NCBI RefSeq assembly: GCF_002865645.1
Contig: NW_020194643.1
Coordinates: 620,001 to 684,000, forward strand
Origin: Hyaloscypha bicolor E
Taxonomy: Eukaryota; Ascomycota; Leotiomycetes; Helotiales; Hyaloscyphaceae
Direction: 5' to 3'
DNA: 64,000 bases
Shown one piece after another: positions 11,896-23,596 of this stretch (its first letter is position 1; every line of letters starts with the position of its first letter). Under the pieces are notes generated by a model. It searched no databases. It was not told the DNA's origin and saw nothing but the letters and a program-made list of their open reading frames with translations. The translations under genes were made by a program, and so were the position numbers.

Positions 11896-12439
11896 TTAGA
11901 CGGTTGGTTGCGAGGAAAGCCAAGATGTGATATTTTGAGCTCTTCATTGTACCAATGATTATAATATCCTGGGAGAACTTGCAGCTTGGCTCCGATTCTG
12001 CCTTGCATCCAAGCCTGAAGCAGACATGAAGGGTGCTTTCTAGGCCTTCAATTGCGTGGCAAATATTTGAAATGTAACAAGTTATCCTCGGCACGTAACG
12101 CAACACATTGTATGTTCGCTTGAAATCGTATTGTTTTTGAAGCATAGGCAATAAAATAGCAATAAATTATAAGTATAGTCCATGATGTCCAGGGTGACAC
12201 CAGGCGTGGTCCAAATTCTAAATCACATCTTCACTTGGATCGATCTCTATTTCCGCTACGTTATCGACCATGACGCCTGGGAGGTCTACAAGAGGACCAT
12301 CGCACATGCCCCCAAACGATATACAGGATGCCTGCTAAACGGGCACCATGCTGGCGATGGGCAAATAGTGCTCGAGCGTTACCTCCAGTCTGGAACACTG
12401 AAAGAAGGTAGACGCACATGTTTTCAGACGCTATGTCAC
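11896..12439. other. gene-free stretch between two relics
   Basis: No intact frame. It may hold further decayed coding sequence of the DAO-like or GGT-like relic, but I could not match it to either family. Confidence 0.3.
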
Positions 12440-13263
12440 TGAAATTTCGGGAGCAGAAGTTCAGAACGAGCAGTAATTCTGTTGACCATTTCGTCGAGTT
12501 CTGGGAGCATCCACCGAATGGACAAGATATTGTGGCCTTGATAGCCTTGGGCGTACTCGAAGAACTTGAACTGACGGATGAAATACCGACTTTTGGCCCG
12601 CAGGATAAGAATAGCGTATAATACTTAAACGCCATCATCGAAGCTTTCCGAATTTCATTTGCAGACGCGAATTGGTAGGTCATGGGCCCTAACCACAGCC
12701 CATATCAACCTCTGAACTCGTCTCTCGTCCGTATCTGGCCTCACGGGTAGCGCTCTTCAACCCGTCTCGGGCAGCCGATCACGCCAAAGGACTGCCAAGT
12801 CCCAGCCCAGCCCAAACCCACGGTGATACGGTCTACTTTGCCGTGATAGACAAGGAGTCGAATGGAGTGAGCTTCATCAACTCCAACTTTACCGACTTTG
12901 GATCCTGCATGATACCCGCTGGGTGTGGCTTCACGGTACAGAACTGCGGTTCGAATTCAATCTTGGGCAAGAAGACCATCCCAACACTTACGAGGGAGAG
13001 AAGTGGCCATATCGTACTATTATCCCGGGGATGATTACCCACGGAGAAGGTGAAGCGACAACTTCACTCGGTGTTTGAGCTCATGGGCGGAATGTAATCT
13101 TTACATCTCAACTGCGCCACCAAGGAGAGATACTAACATAAGTGATAGGCTGCAACCTCAAGGCCACGCGCAATTGCTGCTCAGTATGGAAGTATGCGGC
13201 ATAGATCCTCACCAAGCCTTAGACGCGCCGCGAGAGTGCATTGGTCCTGTAGGACACCCTTGA
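12440..13263 (+). pseudogene. gamma-glutamyltransferase-family pseudogene
   Basis: Several blocks match the small-subunit side of gamma-glutamyltransferase-like N-terminal nucleophile hydrolases: 'FWEHPPNGQDIVAL' (about 12495), 'GDTVYFAVIDKESNG' and 'VSFINSNFTDFGS' (from about 12820), 'HPNTYEGEKWPYRTIIPGM' in another frame (about 12975) and 'LQPQGHAQLLLSMEV' (about 13150). Damage: TAA near 12619, TAG after 'DANW' near 12680, a frameshift near 12955 and another near 13070. An intron of 55 nt (13094-13148) with a perfect TACTAAC branch site is still present. The stop codons are not simple C-to-T changes, so this is ordinary decay rather than RIP. No start region was recognised. Confidence 0.8.
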
Positions 13264-14019
13264 ATCTCTTGTGACAGCACAATCTAACACTTGTCAGAGC
13301 GCGCCAGGGAGAAAAGATCCCGCTGTTGGCTAGATGAAGGGATTGATGAGGCCGTCGCTAGCACTTCGAAGGAGATAAGTCATGATGTCCGAATACTTGA
13401 GGGCTGGAAACGCATACCGTTTGGCAGAGGGTAAAACATAAGACGGCATGACGATGAAGAGACCGGCTAGGCAGTCTTCAGTGTTGGTAATGATGGAAGT
13501 GGAGATACATATGCGATACCAGCATGAAGGTTGTTTCGATAGCACGAAGAAGCCTGCGAATCCCTGTCAAAATGCCCGTGACAGCGAGCCCTCCCCCTTT
13601 TCCACTTTCTATCCCCTAAGAATAGCCTCATACATTTCAGCCCCCATCCGGAATGCACAATTTTCAACCTCTCAGCCACACTTAGGAATGCCCAACTACA
13701 ATCAACAAACATAACCGTCCACCAAAATCCATGGGAACCCGCATCGTTTGATGATCGTGCAACCCTCTCTACATTCCTGTCCCACCAAGCCACCCAACTT
13801 AATTTCCTATATCTGTGACCTCCCATATCTTCATCAGCTTCCTCTTTTCTTCTACTTGAAGAAAGGTTCGAGAAAGCTAAAACGCTCGTTACCCCTCATT
13901 TTCTCGTCTTGATCTGCACTCGGTTTAAAAAATTTCCCACAATCAAACTGCACTGAACGTCTCTGTTCAAGGGGCCTCGCATCTTCCACTTCCTGACCAA
14001 CTCCCCGTCAAACCCCACA
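13264..14019. other. intergenic stretch
   Basis: Overlapping short frames on both strands between 13330 and 13830 show no family motif. The last 150 bases are C/T-rich and likely serve as leader or promoter of the small gene at 14020. Confidence 0.4.
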
Positions 14020-14444
14020 ATGGCGCGATCCCGGCTCCTCACAAACCTCACCACCCTCCTTGCTCTCGCTCTCTCACTCACATTCTTCACCACAACCGCC
14101 CTCGCAGCAGGAACAGCCATCTCCGTCGCAACTGTCACCCAAAATGCTACATAGTACTTCTCCCACTTCCCCATACCTGCGAGTCTGAGACCACTCCTTC
14201 CTTCCTTCCTTCCTTCCTCCCTCCCTCCCACCACTCACCTCGCCTCATCCATCCATCTGCCCATAAATCTCAAGCTGACACCCCACCCAGCACCCCATCA
14301 AAACCAACCACCACCTCATCCCAATCCTCATCCACGCCTTCGAACGTAGTCAGCGGAGCTGGCTCCAGTACGTTCGATCCGCTGACTCAGATTTTGTTTT
14401 TTGCCGGGGTGGGTATTTGGGGGGTGTTTGTTTGCGGGATATGA
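14020..14444 (+). CDS. small secreted or GPI-anchored-type protein, two exons
   Basis: Exon 1 is 14020-14153 and exon 2 is 14291-14444, joined in frame across a 137-nt intron (GTACTT at 14154, branch GCTGAC near 14275, CCCAG at 14290) to give 95 residues. Residues 1-30 form a signal peptide (MARSRLL, then a Leu/Ala/Thr-rich core, likely cleaved after ALA). The middle is Ser/Thr/Pro-rich, with one N-glycosylation sequon (NAT) at the exon junction. The last 22 residues are hydrophobic (LFFAGVGIWGVFVCGI) after a Gly-Ala-Gly-Ser-Ser stretch that could serve as a GPI attachment site. It could also be a single-pass membrane protein. No function is known. A C-C-T-T microsatellite lies inside the intron near 14200-14230. 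Confidence 0.6.
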
Positions 14445-14910
14445 GATGTGAAGGATTGGGAATTTTGCTGACAGGGCGGGTATTGGAGGGAAGGCGTGGA
14501 AGGAAGGAGTGAGGATAGGGAAGGGAAGATGAGGGGTGTAGGGGAAACAGCTTCATTTGGACATTATTTTACATGGGCTTGGGTATAAACAATCGGAATG
14601 GAAACAGCAAAAAACAACAGGTCATGAGAATAATTGATCTACAGTCTCCAAAATGATATAAAGGCACAAGGACCAAGCCCACCGTATCCTAACTCATCTT
14701 CCTCATCTCATCTCAATTTGTTTGCACTCCAATCGAAGGAAAAACAAATCTTTCTTCTAAAAAACTACATCCTTGCCAAGAAAATCCTGGGGGGGTGACC
14801 CGCAAAAGCATCGCATCGCTATGCATAACGGCAAATTGAACAAAAACAAAAACAAAAACCCCCCAAATCTACGGTATCCTTGTCCTTCATTCTGCTCATC
14901 TACGGGGTAC
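14445..14910. other. intergenic stretch between convergent genes
   Basis: Holds the 3' ends of the small secreted protein (plus) and the amino-acid transporter (minus). No further gene seen. Confidence 0.5.
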
Positions 14911-17326
14911 CTAAGGGATAAGCCCCAGTTTCTTCTTATCACAATAACTCGGCAACCCCGGTTCTCCCCCACCCTTCGCCCAGCTCATAACGGTCAGGGC
15001 TGTGGTGTAAACCATGACTGTCAGGCCAAAGATACAGAGGAGAACATCAGCGGTTTTACGGACTCGCGTCTTTGCAACACCTTTGAAATGGAGCATCGGC
15101 TGTGACTTGTTAGCTTTGTTCAATTAGGAATTCAGAGGAACGTACAGGATAGATATACACAAGGGGCACGCAGGCAAAACTGCCTACCAATGCAACGAAC
15201 TTGTCTAGATCATTTGCTCCAAACCAGGCGATCGAAGCGCAAAGCATGACGACGAAAAAGCGGAAGACGTTCTTTTGCCACTTGATATAGGGGTTGTATT
15301 TCCCGCTTCGAGTGAAAAGCTCGTTCTCCGTGATTCTGATCGCTGGGAAGATCTGCAGCGGTGTTGAGAGGAGGATGGCAAGCGAGTAAAGGAATTGTAC
15401 GCCGTTGACAAGCTTGTCGTCTTGGGGGAGGTTGAGAATGACAACTGTCTCGGTCTTGGAACCGTAAGCTGCATATGACAACGCTCCCATGGAGATGAAC
15501 ACAACGGTGATGATAATCATAACTCCGCCCATGACTCGAGGGAACTTCTTTGGGTTCTTCATAGATTCTTGGATGGGGATAATCAAGCCGATGCCTTCGA
15601 ATGTAAAAATGGCTGTCCCAATAAACAGCGTCCAATCTTTCTGATTAAAATTGATGATGTCTGCGACCCCATGCTGCCGTACAAGCGTGAGAATGTCGTA
15701 GTAGTAAAGGTAGGCCAATCCGATAAGGATAAAAGCGTCAGCAATAAGAGCTGTAAACCCGAGTTTGCTGATATCTCGCATCAACGAGAACGGTAAGAAT
15801 ATTACCATCTGCATCAAAATCAAATACGGGACTTCGATCTTAGTGCTGCAGTGAGACACGGCTAGGATGAAAGCTTGCAAGTTCTCGGATGTAAAGACGA
15901 TGTAGGCCGCCACAAAACCAATCTGACTGATGACGATCGAGAACAAAATAGTTGTCCTCATCCAGTTCCCGTACAAAATCCCACCAATATCACCGAAGGA
16001 CCCATCGACCCTTAGTCTGGTATTGACAAGCAATACGAAACAATAATAACTCAAGGCCGCAACGAACAGCAAGACGAGATTGCTGAACATCATACCTCCA
16101 TTGAGGTACGCCTTGGGCAAAAATAAAACTCCGGTACCGACAAAAGACTTCAACAGCAAAAGGGCAGCTCCTATAGAGCCATTGTTGCCCTTAACATGGC
16201 GATCCTTGCGCTTTCGTTTCCGCCGGCCAGGTGTGAGCAACGCGCTGTCCTCCATGGGTTCTCTCTCGCCTTCACTTCCCTCATCCTCAGCTGCAAATTC
16301 AGAAAAGTACTCGTCAGGCTCCAGCACCTCGTCATCTTCTTCTAGCTCTTCACCAGCAAAATGTCCATAGATCGTTAAGAATTCGATAAAGTTGTTTGTA
16401 AGCATCTTCGGCTGTCTGTATTCCGCACCAAACTCCGTATCTCTAGCTCCTGGAGACGGACTCGCTGCAGCCCGTCGAAGGAAGTTTCGTCGGAATCCAC
16501 CAGGCACCTTTATCGACCCAATATCGAGGACTTCATTCTCCGGCTGCGGTCGAGAAATATGAAAACTCTGGCTCCTTCCTCGACCCCGGCCCTGAGAGCG
16601 TTGTGCTTCCTCCGTCCACCTATATATAGGCCTCGTTATGTCTCCTCCCTGCAGTCGTAAGCTCGAAAATTCGTCATCATCTAGCCCCGGAGCGACATCC
16701 TCGATAGCTTGCTTTGCCTTGCCTACAAGAGATCCTGCTCGGAATGACATAGATTGCCCAAAAATACCACCATCGAGTGCCCCATCAGTTACCTGCGAAG
16801 TCTCGGAAGGTTGCACCAGATGTCGCTTCACAATCTCTGGGTCTTCAAATGTACTTGGACCCGCCCAACCCGGAGCACCTTGAACTGACCGAGATCTCGC
16901 ATCAAACGAGCCATAGTTGCTCTGAGGGCCCGAAGTTTGTATATGGTGACCTGCGGTGCTCGGAGACAATGGGCGAAGAGGAGGGGTGCCAAATGCTGGG
17001 GGTGGTTGTCCGAAAGAATTTGACAACGCGGCGGCGAGTGCAGAGACTCCTGGCCCGGGTATCGAAGAGTGGGGTGGGGGACCAGCAAGAGGAGTCAGAC
17101 TTCCTGTTGGATGTGCACTCATTCCCACTTGATTCGGAGTCGGTATTTGGCGTACTGGGGGCGTGCCAACTGTGTTGTGCGAGGGGACTGGAGAAGCTAA
17201 TCGGGCAATTGAAGCTGCTCTGGGTACAGGACTGCCAGCTGTGCGCCCGCGAAACGATCCGGGTGAGGAAGACATTGGCACTGGCAGAGGCCTTGAAGAG
17301 GACTCCCCCTTCCCTGGAGTCGACAT
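14911..17326 (-). CDS. vacuolar amino-acid transporter, AVT3/AVT4-like (AAAP family)
   Basis: Exon 1 is 17326-15146 and exon 2 is 15099-14911, giving 789 residues. The 46-nt intron starts GTACGT and has an AGCTAAC branch site. The first ~380 residues are a disordered Ser/Pro/Gly-rich tail with acidic patches (DDDEF, EELEEDDEV). The membrane part starts 'GSIGAALLLLKSFVGTG' and has about eleven hydrophobic segments, ending 'VYTTALTVMSWAKGG' encoded by exon 2. The long N-tail and this core are typical of fungal Avt3/Avt4 proteins, which export neutral or basic amino acids from the vacuole. The ATG at 17326 (ACCATGT) is chosen; a longer in-frame reading upstream starts only at TTG. Paralogue identity (Avt3 versus Avt4) cannot be settled here. 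Confidence 0.88.
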
Positions 17327-19014
17327 GGTGAGAGGCCGGTGCTCGAGCAATATAGCTGTCGTGAGGTTGTTGCCTTATCTCATGATTATCCGCTGCCGAA
17401 AAAGGAAGTTCAGTTGCTGCGGCAGGTCAAGTCAGCCTCAGTTTGGAAATGTTGCCTGCGAGCTCAAGCAGGGCATTGAGAAGACTCACGGTTCTCGGTG
17501 AAGATTGGGTGGATTGAAGGAAGAAGAGAAGAGAAGCGTGCCTCTTGTGCCTCAATACTCTCGGTCTCGGTCAGCTGCTGTGTTCCCAAGCTCGGCACTG
17601 CAATAAACTAAGTCCCGTTTCCTTCCCTTCCATCCTGGTACCCACCACACGTGACGTAGTAGTCAGGGGCCTGGATTTTCAGCCAATGAAAACATTTTCA
17701 TTGAACGCCACCCAAGCCGATTCTTTTCTTGGCGTGACGGATCGACACTTCATTTGGCTCCCCGTACTTGGCGCCGCCCGGCTGTGGTCTCGTGCGACAT
17801 CCGTTTGTGTTCTGCGTGCTTTCTCATGGTGGTGATAGTGAGGGCATCGGGATTAGAAGGCGAATTTGGTTACAACTCTCCATAATTCAATTGGCGCCTT
17901 GGGAATGCACTGTCTGTTCTGGAGGCTTGAGCACTTAAAAGTTCACGAAGGCGGGGAGGGCACAGGAAAAAACAGATTGACTCGGGGAGGTCATCTGCCT
18001 TATTTCAGGTTACACGACCACATGTGAAAATGAAATAGACGTGTCACGTTACTTTGTCTTATATTTTGGACCTCTCTGGAGAGTCCGATTTTGTATTTTC
18101 TTTGTTTTGTGTGTTTTGAATAGACCCTTTTCCCTTGTATTTATATTGTCTATAGTCTAGTAGTACTTTCTATTCCAATCCCCAGAGCGCCCAAACCCTT
18201 AAATAAGAAAGGAGATCGGGTCTAGTTTCCTAGTTCCAGGTTCTCAGTTCCGGGATCTTAATTCCAGAAATGATCTTTGAACTAGGGTTAAGAAAGATAG
18301 AGAGTCTTGTAATGTATATTGAAGTCAAGTAATCGTTTAGGTACAGGCAAACTTGTTACTTACAGTAAAGAGTTGCAGCACCGAATATCCTTAGACTTCA
18401 TAAAGCCTCTGTGACTTGCCTAGATTTGCAGTCTGAGAGTGAATTCCCATGACGCGTTTTGTTGCATATCTCTCCATTTCTTTATCTTCCTGTCTTGGGC
18501 TTATATGTTTGGACAAGAGATTTTTAGGTTTCATGTTGTCGTTTCGACTTTGGATAAAAACGAATAGCCACGAGTGCGACTCTATAAAGTCCTATAGAAT
18601 TGCAAGATCTGCAATAACACAAGTCCAAAGTTCAGATGAGAAGTGAAAGAGACGTTAGCATGGCTTTACGGATTCTAAGGAAAAGAGCGGTCTTAGAAGT
18701 GTAACGAAATGTGTCAACTCACAGTCACTCTCAGAACTGAAGATTGCTTGAATATTCACCTAATAGAAGTTCAGGCAAAGACTAATATGCCAAAGTAGTT
18801 TTGACATTGAATCAATCCGCAATGGGAAATGAGAGGGACATATGGCGCCTAGTGAAGTTCACCCCGACAACTTCAGGATCGTAGACACAAACTCATCCAA
18901 AAATTAATATGACAAGAAATATGGTCCCAAATATATCCTCCCATTCCCTTTTTAATTAATTAACCCAAGAGCTATCTCAAATTCCAAACTTCCCCAAAAA
19001 CTCCCCAATCAAAC
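17327..19014. other. long gene-free stretch
   Basis: About 1.7 kb, the promoter side of the transporter gene followed by AT-richer sequence. Only short frames without motifs occur. 18200-18260 holds an imperfect repeated TTCCAGGTTCTCAG / TTCCGGGATC pattern. No RNA gene recognised. Confidence 0.4.
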
Positions 19015-19848
19015 CTGCAACTTTCAGATTCGTTCGTCTCCAACGCAAAATGCCCCGCATCCAACCACTCCACCCCTCAACCTCTCCTCTGACACATCCC
19101 TTCTGAACGCCTCCGCCCCCTCCTTAACAAAAATCTGATCATTCTTTCCCCAAACCGCCAAAACCTTCACCTCACTCTCTCACAGCCACGCTTGAAAGCG
19201 CGGATACAATTCCACGTTCCTGCGGTAATCATAGAGAATATCCAACTGCACATCTTGACTCCCCGGCTCTCCAGTAACGCTGCATCCAAGTGGTAAGATT
19301 CAGGCGGGATGGAGTCAGGATGCGGAGCGCCGAACGTGTACTGCCATTCGTAGTGTCTAAATTTAGTGCTGCGGTGCGGATTGCTTCTCGATCTGAGCTG
19401 GCGTCGGAAGCCTAGTAGGCTTAAATTGGAGCCCGGAAGTCCTTTCCCATTCCTTCAACATAGGCATTCCCATTCCGCGTGATGACAGCCGTGATTGCAT
19501 CTGGTCGTTCGAGAGTAGGGCGGAAAGCGATCGGTGAGTCGTAGTCCAAGATGTAGACGGCGAACTTTTCGATGAAGAGCGCGTCGAGGAAAGAGATTAT
19601 GGTTGTGGTGGTGAAGGCGAGTGTGTATTTGTAGTTACGGGAGGAGGGACGACGGTGAAGCCGAAGCCAGGGAGGTCGGGTGAGATCACGTGGTATTCTG
19701 TGGCGAGAAGGTGGATCAGGTTGCGGAACATGTGGGAGGACGAGTGGAAGCCGCGGAGGAGGAGGACAGGTGAGCTTCGGGGGCCGGCATGGCGGTAGAA
19801 GACTTCTACGCCGTCGGCACTGATGGTTGGGATTTTGGTGGAGGACAT
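19015..19848 (-). pseudogene. alpha/beta-hydrolase pseudogene
   Basis: Starts at an ATG (19848) with '[16 protein letters not shown]', then '[17 protein letters not shown]' and '[13 protein letters not shown]', the usual opening of the epoxide-hydrolase/haloalkane-dehalogenase type. Near 19630 the frame shifts. The matching sequence then continues as 'FAVYILDYDSPIAFR' and 'PDAITAVITRNGNAYVEGMG', and after a further break as 'YEWQYTFGAPHPDSIPP', 'DILYDYRRNVELYPRFQAWL' and 'VLAVWGKNDQIF'. A TGA at 19180-19182 interrupts the frame after 'AWL'. The nucleophile elbow is also altered: the segment that normally carries the catalytic Asp is 'YILDYDSPI'. At least three frame breaks make it non-functional. 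Confidence 0.8.
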
Positions 19849-20848
19849 TGTGATTGTTAAAGTTGACTGTTGAGATGAGAGTGGATGGAGAATTGATAAA
19901 GGGAAGTGTGAAGGATGAATGGATCATTTACATAAGAAGGCCCCCCTTGAAGCTCAACAGTAGTTTAGCAATTCGAGCAGATCAAGGAGAAGCTCAAGAG
20001 GTATTAAGGTAGATACCTCTGGTTGAAATAGACCTTGGTTCGCGTCGCATAGTCATATCCATGTTCCCTAAGCACCGACTAGTGAGACACGCCTTTTGCT
20101 TGCCTGGTGTCTGCTTAGCGTGGTCGATGTCGAGTAGTGACTTCGCAGCATGAGCCTAACCAGTTCGATTTAGTTCACTACAGCCCAGGATCTAGGGATT
20201 GCATGCAAGTGAGGTCGAACCGTCGAAAGCAGGCCCAAGCGGCTCAGTGAGCTAACTCTGACGTCCATATCGAAAGCAAAAGCCAAGGAAACGTGCAAGC
20301 AGTCGACAAACGGCACATGCATAACTTGAAGAGCTCCCACAGCCCTACGTGCTTTTCTCACCTTGCTTGTTGAGCCCTTTGATTGACGTTGGAAGTCCTC
20401 AGACGCTTGACCTTTTCGGGAAATTGTAGACCCTGGCTGGTGCATGAGAACCCCTGACTTCTCTGATCACTACACGCTAGCTACACATGCTAATCCCCGC
20501 ATATCGACGGCTTCCCTGGACGCCGTTCAACTTCAGATCTCTAATAATAGAGAATGAAATGGCGGACCCCAGAATTTCGGGCAGCCTTGGTGCATTGCGT
20601 TTTGGTAATCTGTACCCTGAAAATCATTTCTCGGAATGGCAAATGTAAGGACATGAGATGCTGCGTTGTTTCTTGTAAGCCGAGTATCTGGCTGAATCGA
20701 GGGAAGTGCAGGATCAAGTATAAATGTCTCTGTAAGTTCTGATCAAATTGCTTCAAACAATCCATTCTTCACTCCCACACCATCTTTCAGCGTCTCAAAA
20801 AAAGCAGAAAATCTTCAGCGGCATTTCCGAACACTAAGCACGTCCAAA
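19849..20848. other. intergenic stretch
   Basis: No supported coding region. The final ~90 bases before 20849 are A/C-rich and probably the leader of the oxidoreductase gene. Confidence 0.4.
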
Positions 20849-21823
20849 ATGAGAGCCATCTTCCTTTCAACTCCCGGAAAACCCTCAACCTACGTCTTCA
20901 AAGACATCCCTATTCCCGAAGCGCTGCCCGGACATGCTGTAATCCAAGTCAAGGCCTTCGGCCTCAATCATGCAGAAGTACACATGCGAAAAGGAGAATG
21001 GCCCGAGATCCACGAAATCAGCGGCATTGAGTGTGTCGGTATCGTTCATTCCTGTGCCGGGAACGAGTTTGCCGTTGGCATGAAAGTAGCTGCAATCATG
21101 GGTGGCATGGGGCGAACTATCCCTGGAAGCTATGCGGAATATACGCGAGTGCGAGTTGGCAATGTTGTTTCTATCGAGTCTGACTTGAGCTGGGAAGAAC
21201 TTGCTGCGATTCCGGAGTCGTATGCAACGGCTTGGTCGGCTTTATTCCGAAATTTGGAGCTGAAGGAAGGCCAGAAACTTCTGATTAGAGGAGGGACATC
21301 CTCCCTTGGGCATGCAGCAGTCAATCTCGCGGTCAATGCTGGTGCGAGGGTCACTGCGACGACCAGGAACTTGGACAGAGCTGCAATATTGAAAGACCTT
21401 GGTGTTCACGAGGTTGTGCTGGAAGGTCCTGAACTGTCGGAGAGGCTTCCGTACAAAGGCTTCGATACGGTGCTTGATCTGGTCGGAAATAGTGTTGTGA
21501 TGGATTCGTTGGAAATCCCTCATCGAGGTGGGCGAGTGTGCATAGCCGGCTGGCTCGGAGGACTTGCACCTATAAAGGAATTCAACCCTCTGTTGCAAAT
21601 GCCGACTGGTGTTCATTTGAGCTTCTTTGGCAGCCCACACTTTGGAATGCCAGGAATAGAAGTGTCAGATGTGCCAATGCAGAAAATTGTGGAGGATGTT
21701 GCCAAGGGTCGTTACAAGGCGAAACCTTCGCAAGTGTTTCGATTCGAGGACATCTCCAAAGCTCACGAGGCTTTGGAACATGGCAGTGGTAATGGAAAGA
21801 TCGTAGTGAAGGTTTCGAAGTGA
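20849..21823 (+). CDS. zinc-free medium-chain reductase (quinone oxidoreductase-like)
   Basis: A single exon of 324 residues with an ATG in good context (AAAATGAG). N-terminal GroES-like fold: 'VIQVKAFGLNHAEVHMRKGEWPEI' and 'GIECVGIVHSCAG'. The Rossmann part (about residues 140-165) has 'LLIRGGTSSLGHAAVNLA', a variant of the NADPH-binding GGxGxxG motif. 'GARVTATTRN' follows. The Cys residues of the structural zinc loop are absent, which places it in the quinone oxidoreductase branch of the MDR superfamily. Such enzymes reduce quinones or enones with NADPH in the cytosol; the substrate cannot be told. It ends 104 bp from the convergent transcription-factor-like gene. Confidence 0.85.
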   Translation: MRAIFLSTPGKPSTYVFKDIPIPEALPGHAVIQVKAFGLNHAEVHMRKGEWPEIHEISGIECVGIVHSCAGNEFAVGMKVAAIMGGMGRTIPGSYAEYTRVRVGNVVSIESDLSWEELAAIPESYATAWSALFRNLELKEGQKLLIRGGTSSLGHAAVNLAVNAGARVTATTRNLDRAAILKDLGVHEVVLEGPELSERLPYKGFDTVLDLVGNSVVMDSLEIPHRGGRVCIAGWLGGLAPIKEFNPLLQMPTGVHLSFFGSPHFGMPGIEVSDVPMQKIVEDVAKGRYKAKPSQVFRFEDISKAHEALEHGSGNGKIVVKVSK

Positions 21824-21927
21824 TTTTTGGGGAGATTGCTGATATAGCCTTTTACCGAATTTTTAGCTGATATTTAAACTTGCAATATTTTACATTCCAA
21901 GTCCGTCACAGAGACCAAGTGTAGTCG

Positions 21928-23596
21928 TTAAGGAAATCGGTGTCCATAAGAAACCAACATTGTCATAGACACGTCTTGGTGAAGTGACTCGAGTTCATCG
22001 ACAAGAATATCGTCAATCCACAAGACTTTCTTGACGGAGCCGCTGATCGCCTCATCCCACGAGCCATAACCCATGATGGAGATATGCTGCGCTGTCTGCG
22101 AGACGAACCAATCGCGGTCGTCCCTCAGGTCTGACAGCGTACTGCCAAGCACAAATAGCCAAAGCAGAACAGCAGCAGTAGCGTCGTATCCGGCGAGATC
22201 AGCATCCTGGAGCAGCGCCATCATGGAGGTTCTCAGTTTTTGAATTTGAATGTCCGTTAAGATTCGGACTCCGAATCGCCGCCGTATTGCCGCAATATAA
22301 AGCATTGCACCTGTTCGGAGAGCTGCTGACCCAGGACCTAGCTGCTCATACTTTATCAACAGCAGCTTGTGGAGCACAGGAACAATATATTTCCATGCAA
22401 AGACACCATCGGCCCAGATATCTCTAACTTTGGGTTCGTTGGTTATCAGCTGATTCAAGCTATATAAGTCATAAATGGCAGAAAGAAGATCTTCTTGTTT
22501 GCACGCTTCTGTGAGCAGCAAAGGATCGTTGCCGGGCCGTTCAGGAATCACGGGGTATAGGTCTTCTGGATACGGAAATCGAGGCACTGTGTTTGCCATG
22601 AAAGCATAATTTGTGTCGACCCTGCAGTCAGATGTCAATCTTGGGGAAGCCTTTTTTTGACAAAGTTTATTTTACGTACCAAAATAAGACCATCCTCATC
22701 GCGGGGTTTGAATCCAAAGTGCCTACGCCTCCTCTGCGCCGAATGATCTCTTCTAGCCCGTTCACGTGGATCTTTGAGCCAGGGACATCGTTGAACATGG
22801 TCTGTGCAGTTGTTAGAAACATTGTCTATTCTTGATTCGCTATCGATGCTGCGGGCCACTTACAGTGTGACAACAGAACGTCAAGATGGCCGCCACGATT
22901 CCATCGCTCATGTTGAGGACGGGATCGCCAAGCCGCTTGTTGACAGACTCGATCGCCTGGGTTGACAGCGCGATTGCTTCCGGGCTCTCTGCCACAGGCT
23001 GGTGCCGTAGCATGGTCATGTGAGAGACTGAAGTGCTAAGGATTTGGAGAAAACCCGCAGGATCCGTGATGCTCCTGTAGAATCCGATTCTGCTCATTGT
23101 CTTAAACATCGGGCAAAAGGGACCTTTCGTTACTGTGTCGGGGTCAACGGATGGAGTAGACTGAAACGCGGAGAAAAGACTTACAGTGATCATAGATCTC
23201 TAGGGTCCGTTGATTCATCCGAATTGGGTAGTTCTGGAAAGGATCATTTCTTCCTGCTCCCAATCTATCGGGACCTATTAATGCTGCATTCGGTATAGCA
23301 GTGTTTGCGTGTGGCTGAGTGGCTTGAGGCTTCGAACGAACTAGAGAATAAGTGTCTAGCTCAATTGAGCCTTTCGGTATACGCTGCTCTCCACTCTTCT
23401 TTTTCTGATGTACCCCATGCATGACATGGCTTCGGACCCTGTTTTTCGTCTCTTTCGCCTTGGTGTCGTTGAAATTTGAAAAGTTAAGAAATCGGAAGCC
23501 TCGTTCCCGAGGAGCCTTTGGTGCACCCTCCTCAAAATCGTCGGACACTGGCCGGCGCGAGGCTCCATCGGAAGATTCTTTCATGATGAGGCTCAT
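21928..23596 (-). CDS. fungal transcription-factor-like protein without zinc cluster, four exons
   Basis: Exons 23596-23185, 23132-22864, 22801-22680 and 22621-21928 join in frame to 498 residues. Introns are 52, 62 and 58 nt, each starting GTAAGT or GTACGT. The N-terminus has 'GFRFLNFSNFNDTKAKETK' and 'RVRSHVMHGVHQKKK', the start typical of a large fungal family related to Zn2Cys6 regulators. The helical middle ('FKTMSRIGFYRSITDPAGFLQ', then 'GIVAAILTFCCHT', 'GLEEIIRRRGGV') follows the DUF3468/fungal transcription factor layout. No Cys-rich DNA-binding motif is present, so direct DNA binding is doubtful. Members are often annotated as transcription factors, but proof is scarce. The gene faces Vhc1 across a shared upstream region. 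Confidence 0.78.

Noticed and set aside
13330..13826. Short frames on both strands near 13.5 kb
   Set aside because: No similarity to known families; probably further decayed sequence.
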